55,489 nucleotides of DNA, taken from positions 1-55,489 of the forward strand of contig WTZU01000006.1 of the NCBI GenBank assembly GCA_009889625.1, in the 5' to 3' direction. Of this stretch, positions 44,694 to 54,248 are shown piece by piece. Numbering within the stretch: position 1 is the first letter of the stretch; each line of letters opens with the position of its first letter. The translations under genes and the position numbers were made by a program. The notes under the pieces were generated by a model. It had not been told where the DNA came from. It did no database searches and saw only the letters and a list, made by a program, of their open reading frames with translations. This stretch comes from Candidatus Hikarchaeia archaeon HikBin5. Lineage in GTDB: Archaea; Halobacteriota; Halobacteria; Halobacteriales; Hikarchaeaceae.

Positions 44694-45083
44694 GTGAAAA
44701 TTCCCGACATCACAATCCGTGAAGCTACCATTTCTGATCTCCCCTCTCTTATGAATGTCATCGACGCATCATTGCTTTACGTAGACATAGAGTCTGTCAA
44801 GAGTAGTATCTCCTCCAACGATGTCTTAGTAGCCACCTCTCCCACAACAATCCTTGGTGTCCTTATTTCCAAACAAAATAATATTGAAGCTATAGCTGTT
44901 CGGTCCCGAAGACGTCATCAAGGAATAGGGTCTGCCCTCGTTAGATCTCTGGCAAAAAAATTAGATGGACCTCTTATAGCCGAATTCGATGGACCTTCTT
45001 TGCAATTCTACCAAAAACTAGGGTTTTCTCTTCTATCTGAACATCAAGGACGCTTTACAGCATCATATCAAATTATTGATTAA
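44694..45083 (+). CDS. GNAT family N-acetyltransferase
   Basis: A 129-residue acetyltransferase with the GNAT fold: ITIREATISDLPSLMNVIDA at the start, the acetyl-CoA loop RSRRRHQGIGSALVRSLAKK (R-x-x-G-x-G/A) at about 71-90, and FDGPSLQFYQKLGFSLLSEH near the end. The start codon is GTG 44694. It follows samp2 by 39 nt on the same strand, so they may be co-transcribed. Its substrate is unknown. Its end overlaps the phosphohexomutase gene by 21 nt, convergent. Confidence 0.88.
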   Translation: MKIPDITIREATISDLPSLMNVIDASLLYVDIESVKSSISSNDVLVATSPTTILGVLISKQNNIEAIAVRSRRRHQGIGSALVRSLAKKLDGPLIAEFDGPSLQFYQKLGFSLLSEHQGRFTASYQIID

Positions 45084-46436
45084 TTCCTCTCCACTTCTCA
45101 CTAGTCGCTCAACCTTATTTTTACTATTCCCCTCTGTGTATATGCGCATTTTTGGCTCTGTACCACTAGGGCGAAGTAAAATCCAAGATCCATCTGTCAA
45201 CAAAATTTTCACCCCATCGATGGAATTCACTTGTTTTACTCCTAACTCTGCAAATTCTCCCTTTGCACTCTCATGAACCTTGTTTAATATTTCTGTTTTC
45301 TTTGATTCTTCACAATCAACATTCCGAGTCACATGGTGAAACTCTCCGTATTTTTTCAACATTAAATCAATCCTTTCATCTAATGATTTTTCCATTTCCG
45401 CCGCCGCCGCTAGTTGAGAAATTAAAATACCATCTTTTTCTCTCACATGCCCTCTCATGGAAAAACCACCTGAATCTTCTCCTCCAAATAAGGCCGAATG
45501 AACCTTCATGGCTTGTGCAACCCATTTAAACCCAACTGGAACTTCTACCACCAATTCCCCATGCATTTCTGCTATCCTATCAATAAGATATGTTGTTGAA
45601 ACTGTTCTCACCGCTGGACCTGTATTTTGTTCAAGTAGGTATTCATATAGCACTGCAAACAGTAGATTTCCATCGAGACATCCTCTTTTTGGAGTCACAA
45701 TCGCAACTCTATCTGCATCACCATCATTTGCAATACCAATATCTTCCCCACCTTCTTGGACTAGTTGAATTAATAATTCTAAATTTTCCGCTTTCGGTTC
45801 TGGGGGATTTCCTCCAAATGTAGGATCTATACAATTCCTTATTGATCTGACATTCGCCCCCGATTCAGCAAGAAGTTTATCAGTTACTCCTCTCCCACTC
45901 CCATGCATAGCATCGTATACTATATTCAGGCCATTCAAATCTTTACTAATCAATCTCTTCACATGTTCTGAATATGGACCAAACAGATCTACTATTTCCA
46001 CTTCTCCTTCTCCTTCGAATTTGCTATCTGGAACTTCTAAATATTTCTCCAATTGATTAGTAACTTCAGGCAGTGCGGGAGCCCCATCAAATGGTATGAA
46101 TTTGATCCCATTATATTCTGGTGGGTTGTGAGACGCGGTGATTACTATTGCACCAGCAAGATCTCTATTCACAACTGACCACGCAGCTACCGGGGTTGGG
46201 CAGTCTCTACTCTCGCATATGACATCTTGTCCCAAATGAATCATTTTTTCACATAAACTCTTGACAAAGTCAGGAGACGATTCTCTAGCGTCATGGGCAA
46301 TTATTATTGACTTCTCTCCCAAACCCGAAGACCTAACATAAGAAACGATTGCCTCTCCCACTCGATCTACTTTATCTGCTGTAAAAACATCAAGAGTAGC
46401 TCTCCATCCATCAGTCCCAAATTTAATTTGATACAT
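45063..46436 (-). CDS. phosphoglucomutase/phosphomannomutase family protein
   Basis: An alpha-D-phosphohexomutase that interconverts sugar 1- and 6-phosphates. The 457-residue protein has the start IKFGTDGWRA, phosphoserine motif TASHNP with Ser102, metal loop DGDADR (238-243), sugar loop GGEDSGGFSMRG and phosphate loop RPSGTEPKMRIY near the end, all intact. Choice among glucose, mannose or glucosamine phosphates is not decided. Its start overlaps the upstream glutamine amidotransferase gene by 14 nt. Confidence 0.93.
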   Translation of the reverse strand: MYQIKFGTDGWRATLDVFTADKVDRVGEAIVSYVRSSGLGEKSIIIAHDARESSPDFVKSLCEKMIHLGQDVICESRDCPTPVAAWSVVNRDLAGAIVITASHNPPEYNGIKFIPFDGAPALPEVTNQLEKYLEVPDSKFEGEGEVEIVDLFGPYSEHVKRLISKDLNGLNIVYDAMHGSGRGVTDKLLAESGANVRSIRNCIDPTFGGNPPEPKAENLELLIQLVQEGGEDIGIANDGDADRVAIVTPKRGCLDGNLLFAVLYEYLLEQNTGPAVRTVSTTYLIDRIAEMHGELVVEVPVGFKWVAQAMKVHSALFGGEDSGGFSMRGHVREKDGILISQLAAAAEMEKSLDERIDLMLKKYGEFHHVTRNVDCEESKKTEILNKVHESAKGEFAELGVKQVNSIDGVKILLTDGSWILLRPSGTEPKMRIYTEGNSKNKVERLVRSGEELINNLI

Positions 46437-47124
46437 TTTGTTTCACCTCTTCTACAACTCCAATAAAATTATCAAATAATTGCTTGGTTTTGCTTATATC
46501 ATAATAGGTACTCTTCGTTGATTCTTGTAATATCGATTCAATTTTTCGTCGAGGAATGAGCGGGCCTTCTTTTTTTGGTGTCGTATCTATGATAGTTTCC
46601 AAATCATATTCTGGATGAAATTGAACCGTCCAAATATTTTCTTTATTCCACCCTTGAATTCCATATTCATTTTCTGCAATAAGAATTGCATCAGGCGGAA
46701 TTTCTGTAACAGAATCTCCATGTGTCGAAAACGATTTGAATGTTTCTGGAACTCCTTCCAAAAGCTTATTTTTGTCTATTTTTTGAATTTCGTTGTACCC
46801 AATTTCAAAATTTCCCATAGAACTAACTTTCCCTCCTAACACTACCGATAGAATCTGGTGGCCAAAACAAACACCAAGATGTGGGATTCCAGTCACAATT
46901 GATTTTTCAAGCCATTTCATTAACTCATCAATCCATCCTTCTTCCCAATACACCGACGCACGAGAACCTGTGATAACGACCGCATCAAATTCAAAATTAT
47001 GTGGCAATTCACCTCTTGTAACATCAAATTCGATGGTTTCTGCCCCTATCTCTCTCCTGAAATTCCTGCGGGCATGGCCGTCATTATAACTCGCATCTAA
47101 AACAGCTATTTTCAATCTTTCCAT
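46423..47124 (-). CDS. class I glutamine amidotransferase-like protein
   Basis: About 233 residues with the GATase triad: nucleophile Cys in GVCFGHQILSVVLGG, and His and Glu in VQFHPEYD. Stand-alone relatives include GuaA's glutaminase domain and gamma-glutamyl-cleaving proteins; there is no sign of the GuaA ATP domain here. I start at ATG 47124 (MERLKIAVLDASY), because a TATA-like GGATAAATTTAC lies about 32 nt upstream; ATG 47163 would leave no room. It overlaps the phosphohexomutase downstream, so the two are likely an operon. The acceptor substrate is unknown. Confidence 0.85.
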   Translation of the reverse strand: MERLKIAVLDASYNDGHARRNFRREIGAETIEFDVTRGELPHNFEFDAVVITGSRASVYWEEGWIDELMKWLEKSIVTGIPHLGVCFGHQILSVVLGGKVSSMGNFEIGYNEIQKIDKNKLLEGVPETFKSFSTHGDSVTEIPPDAILIAENEYGIQGWNKENIWTVQFHPEYDLETIIDTTPKKEGPLIPRRKIESILQESTKSTYYDISKTKQLFDNFIGVVEEVKQNVSN

Positions 47125-47252
47125 CAGCCTATCTGACCAATTAATCTCAGTAAATTTATCCATTCCCCTTGCATAATCTCTCCAAAATTTAAATATGACT
47201 ACCCTAATCCGGGATCAAAACCGCCTTAAACTAGCCATCCATAACCCGAAAT

Positions 47253-47831
47253 ATGGTTGATTTAATGGGCATTACCATCGGAGTTTTCTTAACCGTAGCA
47301 TTCGTTGGTATCCATCTTTCTAGAGGCCAACATTGGCAACCCACAGAAGATATAACCCAATCAATCCTAGCACAACGATCTATAACTCTCTCTGATACTT
47401 CTTTTCCCGAACCAATGAGTAGGGCAGCTGGCGCCGTGGTAATGGGCGCATCCGTTTCCCTAGACTCATCTACTGAGGCTGTAGATTCTACCCTGGAGGA
47501 ATCTTCAAAACACCGACCTCAGGATATTCCTGACACCGACGCTAGGGTGTTTAAAATCGAATATGTAAAAGAAGGTGTGACTTTGGAAGTTAAAGAAAAT
47601 CAAACTTTACTCGAAGCTGGGGAAGAACAGGGTTGGGATATGCCCTACGCTTGCAAGGAAGGCAGCTGCCTTTCCTGCGCAGGTAAAATCACAAATGGCT
47701 CTGCAGCAGAGTTGGTCTTCCACGATGACCAAGAAATGATATCTTCCGACGAACTCAATTCTGGATATTGCCTCACTTGTGTTGCATATCCTGTATCTGA
47801 TCTGCGTCTTGAAACTGGGGAATCTCCATAG
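47253..47831 (+). CDS. membrane-anchored 2Fe-2S ferredoxin
   Basis: This 192-residue protein has an N-terminal hydrophobic helix (about 5-22), a polar linker (about 25-95) and a plant-type ferredoxin domain (about 98-190). The cluster ligands are C134-x4-C139-x2-C142 (YACKEGSCLSCAG) and C173 (GYCLTC). The helix should anchor it to the membrane. It would carry electrons for membrane or soluble redox enzymes. A TATA-like CTTAAAC lies about 27 nt before ATG 47253. Similar membrane-anchored ferredoxins are known to me in Haloarchaea. Confidence 0.9.
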   Translation: MVDLMGITIGVFLTVAFVGIHLSRGQHWQPTEDITQSILAQRSITLSDTSFPEPMSRAAGAVVMGASVSLDSSTEAVDSTLEESSKHRPQDIPDTDARVFKIEYVKEGVTLEVKENQTLLEAGEEQGWDMPYACKEGSCLSCAGKITNGSAAELVFHDDQEMISSDELNSGYCLTCVAYPVSDLRLETGESP

Positions 47832-47888
47832 ATCTACTCATAGAACCGAGTAATTATCCTTAAGTCCACTTATCCACAAAGACCACAC

Positions 47889-48914
47889 ATGAAAATTGGA
47901 GTCATAGGACTCGGTAGAATGGGTGAGTACATGTCTCGCCGTTTGAGAAATAATGATCATGAAGTTTGGGGCTACAGACGGAATGTCGAAGCGGCCAAGG
48001 AACTATTTGAAGATGGGGCCTTAGATGGTTACGCAAATGATATCAAAACTTTGGTGGAATCTGTCCACGAAACCTCTGATTCAAAAAGTGTGTTCCTCAT
48101 GGTTATCCCGGCAGGTTCCGTCGATGAAACTCTCAACGAATTATTGCTTTATGTAAATCCTGGGGATATCATAATTGATCATGGAAATAGTAACTTCAAA
48201 CACACCCGTGAAAGGGCCATTCGTCTATCTGAGCAGAATATTGGATATATGGATTGCGGAACTTCTGGGGGTGTTTGGGGGTTAAATAGGGGATATTGCC
48301 TCATGGTCGGAGGTACCAATGAAGACGTAGATTATTGTAAGCCCATTTTTGACGCATTATCTCCTTCTATAGATTCAGTCGAAAGAACTCAACCCGATTC
48401 TGATGTAACTCCTGCAGAAAACGGATGGCTCCATTGTGGTCCTTGGGGCGCTGGACATTTTGTCAAAATGGTTCATAATGGAGTTGAATATGGGATTATG
48501 CAGTCATATGCCGAGGGATTCAATATTCTCAACTCCGCTAATAAAGGCAAAGAATATGTTGGCATCGACGCCGAAACAGCACCCATGGACGACCCTCAAA
48601 ATTATCAGTATGATATAGACATAGCAGAAGTCGCCGAACTGTGGCGGCGTGGAAGTGTAATTGGATCTTGGCTTCTAGATTTAACGGCATCAGCATTAAG
48701 AGAATCTCCAAATCTAGATGATTATTCAGGAAGGGTATCCGATAGTGGTGAAGGACGTTGGACTATCAATACATCTGTCGATTTAGGTGTCCCCGCTCCT
48801 GCTCTCTCTGCTGCCTTATTTGCTAGGTTTAATTCCCAGGGATCAAGCCCGTTCGCAGATAAAATCCTTTCTGCAATGAGGTTTATGTTCGGGGGACACC
48901 ATGAAAAAAAATAG
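47889..48914 (+). CDS. gnd: 6-phosphogluconate dehydrogenase, decarboxylating
   Basis: Converts 6-phosphogluconate to ribulose 5-phosphate in the oxidative pentose phosphate pathway. The 341-residue protein has the Rossmann start IGVIGLGRMGEYMSRRL, the catalytic region DCGTSGGVWGLNRGYCLMVG, the Lys/Asn helix GHFVKMVHNGVEYGIMQSYA and a C-terminal all-helical part. The short form fits NAD-linked archaeal and bacterial Gnd (GntZ-like). The segment MDDPQNYQYDIDIAEVAELW is slightly longer than usual. A CTTAAG box sits about 30 nt upstream. Confidence 0.92.
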   Translation: MKIGVIGLGRMGEYMSRRLRNNDHEVWGYRRNVEAAKELFEDGALDGYANDIKTLVESVHETSDSKSVFLMVIPAGSVDETLNELLLYVNPGDIIIDHGNSNFKHTRERAIRLSEQNIGYMDCGTSGGVWGLNRGYCLMVGGTNEDVDYCKPIFDALSPSIDSVERTQPDSDVTPAENGWLHCGPWGAGHFVKMVHNGVEYGIMQSYAEGFNILNSANKGKEYVGIDAETAPMDDPQNYQYDIDIAEVAELWRRGSVIGSWLLDLTASALRESPNLDDYSGRVSDSGEGRWTINTSVDLGVPAPALSAALFARFNSQGSSPFADKILSAMRFMFGGHHEKK

Positions 48915-48963
48915 AACCATCTGCTCGCCAAACCGCTCAGAACATCCTTAACGGGGGTTAAAC

Positions 48964-51582
48964 ATGATTGATTTTCCAGAAACTTATAACCCAAAAGAAA
49001 TTGAGCCAAAATGGCGAGATAGTTGGCTTCACTCTGGTATCTATAATTATACGGACACTGGGGCAGATGATTATGTAATTGACACTCCTCCTCCTTACCC
49101 CACAGGAAATTTCCATATTGGAAATTCACTAGGTTGGTGCTATATGGATTTTGCCGCACGGTATCATCGACTCCAAGGTTATGATGTTCTGTTTCCTCAA
49201 GGTTGGGATTGCCATGGCTTGCCCACTGAAGTCAAAGTAGAAGAGAATAATAACGTCCACCGAACTGAAATGCCCCGGGATGTCTTCCGTAAAATGTGCG
49301 CTGAATATACAGAAAAACAAATAGAATCTATGAAACAAGTTATGTTGGACCTAGGATTTTCTCAAGATTGGAATCACGAGTTCAGAACCATGGATCCTCA
49401 TTTCTGGGGAACGACACAACTTTCCTTCGTAAAAATGCATTCTAAAGGGCATATCTACCGAAGTGAACATCCTGTAAATTGGTGCCCTAGATGTGAAACA
49501 GCAATCGCAGATGCCGAAGTGGAAGCCCTCGATCGAGAAGCAACTCTTCATTATTTGATTTTTCATGGAACCAAAGACAAAAATATTCAAATCGCAACCA
49601 CGAGGCCAGAATTGTTAGCTGCTTGTGTGGCCATTGTTGTTAATCCAAATGATTCAAGGTATGCATGGGCCCTCGATGAAATGTTTACAGTTCCCTTATT
49701 CAAACATGAAGTTCCAATATTTTCAGACGATTCTGTAGATCCAGAGTTTGGTACTGGAGCTGTGATGATCTGCACATTTGGGGATAAACAAGATGTTTCA
49801 TGGTGGGCCGAATACGACCTACCTCTTCGAGATATATTCACAGAAAACGGCCGTCTAGGAGAGCTCGCTGGGAGCTATGCAGGATTAACAATCAACGAAG
49901 CTAAAAATAAAATTGTGACTTCCCTAATTAAGGAAAATCATCTAACCAAAACCGAAAAAACAGATCAGTCTGTTGGCGTCTGTTGGAGGTGTGATACTCC
50001 CATTGAAATTTTAAGCCGTGAACAATGGTTTGTCAAAGTGGATTCCAAAGATATACTTGAAAAGGCAAAATCTATAGACTGGGTTCCTTCTCACATGTTC
50101 CTACGATTAAAGGAATGGGCCGAAAGCATGGATTGGGATTGGGTTATCAGCCGGCAGCGCGTATTTGCAACTCCCATCCCTGCCTGGTTTTGTTCGTCTT
50201 GTGATTACATCGCCATCGCAAAAGAGAATGAGCTTCCTGTAGACCCAACTGAAACCATCCCCTCTATCGAGACGTGTCCAAAATGCGGATCCTCAACTTG
50301 GACCCCTGAAGAAGATGTGATGGACACTTGGATGGATTCTTCAATAACTCCTCTATATGTTCGTGGATGGCCAGAAAAAAGTTTTACCCCCACTTCTCTC
50401 CGTGAACAAGGACATGATATTATTAGAACATGGGCGTTCTATACTATTTTGAGAACTGCAGCACTAGTTCAACAAGAACCATGGAAAGAAGCTCTTATCA
50501 ATGGAATGGTTTTCGGCGACGATGGGTATAAGATGTCAAAATCCAGAAATAATTTCGTTCAACCCACTGAAGTCATTCAAGAGTATTCTGCCGATGCATT
50601 CAGACAAGCGATAGCCTTGGGCGGTCACCCTGGAAGCGATATTCAATTTCAATGGAAAGAAGTCATCAGTGCTTCTAGATTTTTAACAAAATTGTGGAAC
50701 ATAGTCCGATTCTCATCTTCTCATTTTGATTCCGACCTCCCTTCTTTGGAAAATCCAGCATATCGAGACGCAGATTGGTGGTTATTCAATAGATTAAATT
50801 CTCTTATAATTGAAATTTCAAAAGATATGGAAAATTATCGATTTGATTCCTCCCTACGAAAATTAAGAGATTTCATTTGGCACGATCTAGCTGATAATTA
50901 TATAGAACTCGTCAAAGGTCGTATTTATGGGGAACAAAGTCCCGAGAAATCAGCAGCACTGCACACTCTGTATGTCACATTACATGCACTTACTATAATG
51001 CTATCTCCTTTTGTTCCTTTTATTTCTGAAGAATTGCATTCTAGACTACCTCAAACAAAAAATAGTGTTCATGTTTCTTCTTGGCCAACTACTATTTCTA
51101 ATATACCCGATGTTGGTGTTTCTGGAGATCTAATAATAGATGTGGCCCAGCGAGTCCGTTCTTGGAAAGCAAATACGGGAATGGCACTCAATGAACAGAT
51201 AACCAATGTAGATATATATGTCTCTGGAGACCTCTCTTTCGACACTTCAGATTTATCCGCAGCTATCAATGCACCTATCTCTTTAAAATCAGGAAAACCA
51301 GATTTGAACCTAGTCCCTTCTGGGATAGAAATCGACTATAGTTTAATCGGTCCTCTCTTCCGTGAAAAGGCAAATTCCGTTGTTTCCGCGATAAAAGAAT
51401 TGCCTTTAGACGAAATAAAATCCCAACTTGACAAAAATGGAACTCTCTCTCTTTTGATAGACAATTCTGAAATTTTAATAGATCAAAACGCCATTACAAT
51501 AGAGGAAGAATATCAAACAGATGAAGGAAAAGAAATCAATGTTATTGCAGCTGAACATGCTACAATTCTAATCTCCATTTGA
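48964..51582 (+). CDS. valS: valyl-tRNA synthetase
   Basis: Charges tRNA-Val. The 872-residue class Ia enzyme begins with the family TYNPKEIEPKWRDSWLHSGI, has the HIGH-like motif YPTGNFHIGN (about 44-53), the inserted editing domain (about 200-350), the zinc-like CSSCDYI ... CPKCGSSTW and the KMSKS motif DGYKMSKSRNN (about 520-530), then the anticodon-binding helical domain. All motifs are intact. The upstream GGGGG run at 48954-48958 is only a weak ribosome site. It lies between gnd and the TbsP-like gene on the same strand. Confidence 0.97.
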   Translation: MIDFPETYNPKEIEPKWRDSWLHSGIYNYTDTGADDYVIDTPPPYPTGNFHIGNSLGWCYMDFAARYHRLQGYDVLFPQGWDCHGLPTEVKVEENNNVHRTEMPRDVFRKMCAEYTEKQIESMKQVMLDLGFSQDWNHEFRTMDPHFWGTTQLSFVKMHSKGHIYRSEHPVNWCPRCETAIADAEVEALDREATLHYLIFHGTKDKNIQIATTRPELLAACVAIVVNPNDSRYAWALDEMFTVPLFKHEVPIFSDDSVDPEFGTGAVMICTFGDKQDVSWWAEYDLPLRDIFTENGRLGELAGSYAGLTINEAKNKIVTSLIKENHLTKTEKTDQSVGVCWRCDTPIEILSREQWFVKVDSKDILEKAKSIDWVPSHMFLRLKEWAESMDWDWVISRQRVFATPIPAWFCSSCDYIAIAKENELPVDPTETIPSIETCPKCGSSTWTPEEDVMDTWMDSSITPLYVRGWPEKSFTPTSLREQGHDIIRTWAFYTILRTAALVQQEPWKEALINGMVFGDDGYKMSKSRNNFVQPTEVIQEYSADAFRQAIALGGHPGSDIQFQWKEVISASRFLTKLWNIVRFSSSHFDSDLPSLENPAYRDADWWLFNRLNSLIIEISKDMENYRFDSSLRKLRDFIWHDLADNYIELVKGRIYGEQSPEKSAALHTLYVTLHALTIMLSPFVPFISEELHSRLPQTKNSVHVSSWPTTISNIPDVGVSGDLIIDVAQRVRSWKANTGMALNEQITNVDIYVSGDLSFDTSDLSAAINAPISLKSGKPDLNLVPSGIEIDYSLIGPLFREKANSVVSAIKELPLDEIKSQLDKNGTLSLLIDNSEILIDQNAITIEEEYQTDEGKEINVIAAEHATILISI

Positions 51583-51649
51583 CCATCACAATAGACCTTT
51601 GTAACACACAACAAGTAAATATCTGAAAACCAATAGTCCTTTACGAAAA

Positions 51650-52471
51650 ATGGATTCTATTTTTAATCAAGATCTGGATTCCACACTCCAAACAATTTTT
51701 TTGGAAAATAAAGGGCAAATTTTCGTAGTTGGTCCCTCACAAAGATTAATTGCATCTCTGGCCAGTTTATTATTCTCCATTGCTACTCCCCCTTCTGTTA
51801 GGATATTATCTGATTTTTCTGCCATTAAACAAGCCACGAGCGATTTTATTACGGCCGCTTATCTATCGGATCTATCTGCTGTTGGGACCTTGGAACTCAG
51901 AACTGTAGAGATCTTGCCAACAAGTGATCTACTGTTGACTAGCAAATCTCTGATCACTGTGATACCTGCTGGAAATTCGACACTAACACTCACCACCCCT
52001 GCTCAACCGATCACAGAAGATGTATACACTTTCTATGATAATTTATGGTCTCAATCCATACCTTTTCATGTTACTACTCCTCCATTGTCAGTTGTTCTCG
52101 ATTCCCTTCAATCCCGCTTTGGAAACAATATCGAATCCGATTTCTCTGCTGCCCTCCCTTCTCTTCGAAAACTCCCTTCGATTTATGATTTCATAGATGA
52201 AGTAGCGTTAAGCTTATTGGTCGGTGCTAGGAACCAACTACTCTTATACGACCTTTCACGTTGGGGAGAAGATATAGGTCTGGCAAGTAGGGCTACCTTT
52301 TCAAGAACTAAACAACTATTAGAACAAATAGATCTAATCACCACCGAAACTGTCCCAGTAAGTGTAGGCCGTCCACGCCTCCGTCTCCAATTAAACCACC
52401 CAAATTTCCAAACTTGCCCGCCTGAAAAATTATTAACCGAAATACTAGAATTGCACCCTCGCAATGAATAA
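51650..52471 (+). CDS. TbsP-like transcription regulator
   Basis: A 273-residue protein resembling haloarchaeal TbsP (a TrmB-like regulator of central metabolism). Conserved parts are GQIFVVGPSQRLIASLASLL, VRILSDFSAIKQATSDFITA, RTVEILPTSDLLLTSKSLIT and the C-terminal winged helix with DEVALSLLVGARNQLLLYDL, SRWGEDIGLASRATFSRTKQ then LLEQIDLITTETVPVSVGRP (about 180-255). TATA-like GTAAATATC lies about 30 nt before ATG 51650, so the message is probably leaderless. It is 25 nt upstream of the YcaO gene, which suggests one operon; its DNA targets are unknown here. Confidence 0.78.
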   Translation: MDSIFNQDLDSTLQTIFLENKGQIFVVGPSQRLIASLASLLFSIATPPSVRILSDFSAIKQATSDFITAAYLSDLSAVGTLELRTVEILPTSDLLLTSKSLITVIPAGNSTLTLTTPAQPITEDVYTFYDNLWSQSIPFHVTTPPLSVVLDSLQSRFGNNIESDFSAALPSLRKLPSIYDFIDEVALSLLVGARNQLLLYDLSRWGEDIGLASRATFSRTKQLLEQIDLITTETVPVSVGRPRLRLQLNHPNFQTCPPEKLLTEILELHPRNE

Positions 52472-52496
52472 ACATCTGTAACGCACATGTTCTAAC

Positions 52497-54248
52497 GTGC
52501 AAATAGGTATCGTTGGGAATGAAAATGGTGCGATTTCCCTCCAATCTACAATCCAACAATTGGGATTTTCCACTACAATTCTTTCTCAAAATTCCATTTC
52601 CTCCTCTGGTTTAAACGAATTTTCCACTATCCTAGCAATTGATCATACTGGGTCCTCTTTATTTGATCAAATAAACAAGAATATAAATTCAATTTGGATA
52701 GCAATAGAACTCGGTGGTGTCGGTGGTTATTCTTTTCCAAAAATAGCTGGTTCCATTTCTATATTTACTCCCAATACGGCATGCTATACGTGCCTCCAAC
52801 GTAGAGTCAAATCCAACCTATCTTCTCTGACCAATTCACCTTCTCAATCACAGAATTCCATTTCTCCAGATTTTGAACCTATAGTTGGATTTATTTCTGC
52901 ATATCTGACAATTCTCATCTCCAACTCTAATATTACACATAGTCATGTTTTTGAAGTTTCAAATTTCTCTGTAGAACAAATTAGAGATAAAAACACCGCC
53001 ACTGTTACACAGAGATTTTTACTTCCCCTCCCTCATTGCCCATCAAATGATCATTGTTTACATTCGCCCGCTTCTGGTACTCCCTCAGAACGAGCAGAAT
53101 ACGCAATCGATGAACGTATTGGGATTATTAATACAATTTCTGAAGCAGAGTCATTTCCAGCGCCATATTATCTATCGAATCTCTGCGAAACAAATTCTTT
53201 CTCTTCTCAATCTGTGAAAAAACAAGCAGCAGGAGTGGCTATCAATTGGGATGATGCCTTTATGAAAACAGCAGGAGAATCTCTGGAGCGATATAGCTCT
53301 GGAGTTTATAATTCCAATTCGTTTATATCTAGTTCTGCCTCCCACCTCGAAAATTCAATTTCTCCTAATTCTTTTGTACAGCCCACCCCCGATCTTTACC
53401 AAGACGAATTAATAGATTGGATCTCTGGAGTTGACCTCTGCTCTAATAAAACTGTTTACTTACCTGCTGAGTTTTCCATATTTCCTCCGCCTTCTGAATA
53501 TTATAAACCGGCAATAACCACTGGCCTTGCAATAGGAAATACACTCATAGAAGCTCAACTTTCAGGCCTCTATGAAGTCATTGAGAGAGATGCAACTATG
53601 CTCTCTTGGTATTCTACAAATCCGCCCCCTGAATTCCTCCCCGATTCTCCCGATTTTGATCTCTTATCTCGAATGGCTAGTTCCCAAGGGCTTGCAACTA
53701 CTGCACTGCTGGTGACTCAGGATATAGATATACCTATAGTCACTGTCGCTGTCCATCGATCTTCTGAATGGCCAAACTTCGCTGTTGGTTCTTGTTCAAA
53801 TATAGACCCAAATAAAGCCGCGATTGGTGCTCTTTGCGAAGCGTTACAAAATTGGATGGAATTACGTTCTATGGGCCTTGACATCGCAAATAATCAACCA
53901 TCCTCTATAGGCTATTATTCTAGCTTTCCCAAAGATGCCAAATCTTTTCTAAATGCTAGTAATTCCCTTCTACCCACTGACATTGATACTCCCCTCTTTT
54001 CAGACTCATCTGAAGAATTATCTTTTATCATAAATCATCTAAATTCATCAAACTTGTCGGCATATTCGATTAGACTTACTCCTCTTGACATAGCTACTAT
54101 CGGATTTGAATCCGTTCGCATAGTTATCCCTGAAGCACAGCCTCTTTTCTTTGGGAAGCCCTTCTTTGGAACTCGAGCGAGAAATGTTCCCCCTTCTCTC
54201 GGCAATTTTAGATCTAGACTAGACCGATCTCCGCATCCCTATCCTTAG
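52497..54248 (+). CDS. YcaO cyclodehydratase fused to an E1-like zinc domain
   Basis: A 583-residue protein from GTG 52497. Residues 1-190 resemble the ocin-ThiF/E1-like partner domain: IGIVGNENGAISLQ at the start and cysteine pairs C96xxC99 and C181...C187 fit for one structural zinc. Residues 200-583 are a YcaO domain with ATP and Mg ligands: TAGESLERYSSG (Glu261, Glu264), SGLYEVIERDA (Glu360, Glu363) and AIGALCEALQNWM (Glu448). The C-terminus is SPHPYP, giving a PxPxP tail that is typical of azoline-forming TOMM YcaO enzymes and not of the MCR thioamide type. These use ATP to turn Cys/Ser/Thr into azolines. No precursor peptide was found nearby. It ends 4 bp inside the convergent DUF63 gene. 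Confidence 0.85.
   Translation: MQIGIVGNENGAISLQSTIQQLGFSTTILSQNSISSSGLNEFSTILAIDHTGSSLFDQINKNINSIWIAIELGGVGGYSFPKIAGSISIFTPNTACYTCLQRRVKSNLSSLTNSPSQSQNSISPDFEPIVGFISAYLTILISNSNITHSHVFEVSNFSVEQIRDKNTATVTQRFLLPLPHCPSNDHCLHSPASGTPSERAEYAIDERIGIINTISEAESFPAPYYLSNLCETNSFSSQSVKKQAAGVAINWDDAFMKTAGESLERYSSGVYNSNSFISSSASHLENSISPNSFVQPTPDLYQDELIDWISGVDLCSNKTVYLPAEFSIFPPPSEYYKPAITTGLAIGNTLIEAQLSGLYEVIERDATMLSWYSTNPPPEFLPDSPDFDLLSRMASSQGLATTALLVTQDIDIPIVTVAVHRSSEWPNFAVGSCSNIDPNKAAIGALCEALQNWMELRSMGLDIANNQPSSIGYYSSFPKDAKSFLNASNSLLPTDIDTPLFSDSSEELSFIINHLNSSNLSAYSIRLTPLDIATIGFESVRIVIPEAQPLFFGKPFFGTRARNVPPSLGNFRSRLDRSPHPYP

Noticed and set aside
52497-54248. YcaO as the methyl-coenzyme M reductase thioamidation enzyme
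   Set aside because: The PxPxP tail and the E1-like N-terminal domain fit azoline-forming YcaO better, and there is no TfuA or mcr gene here.
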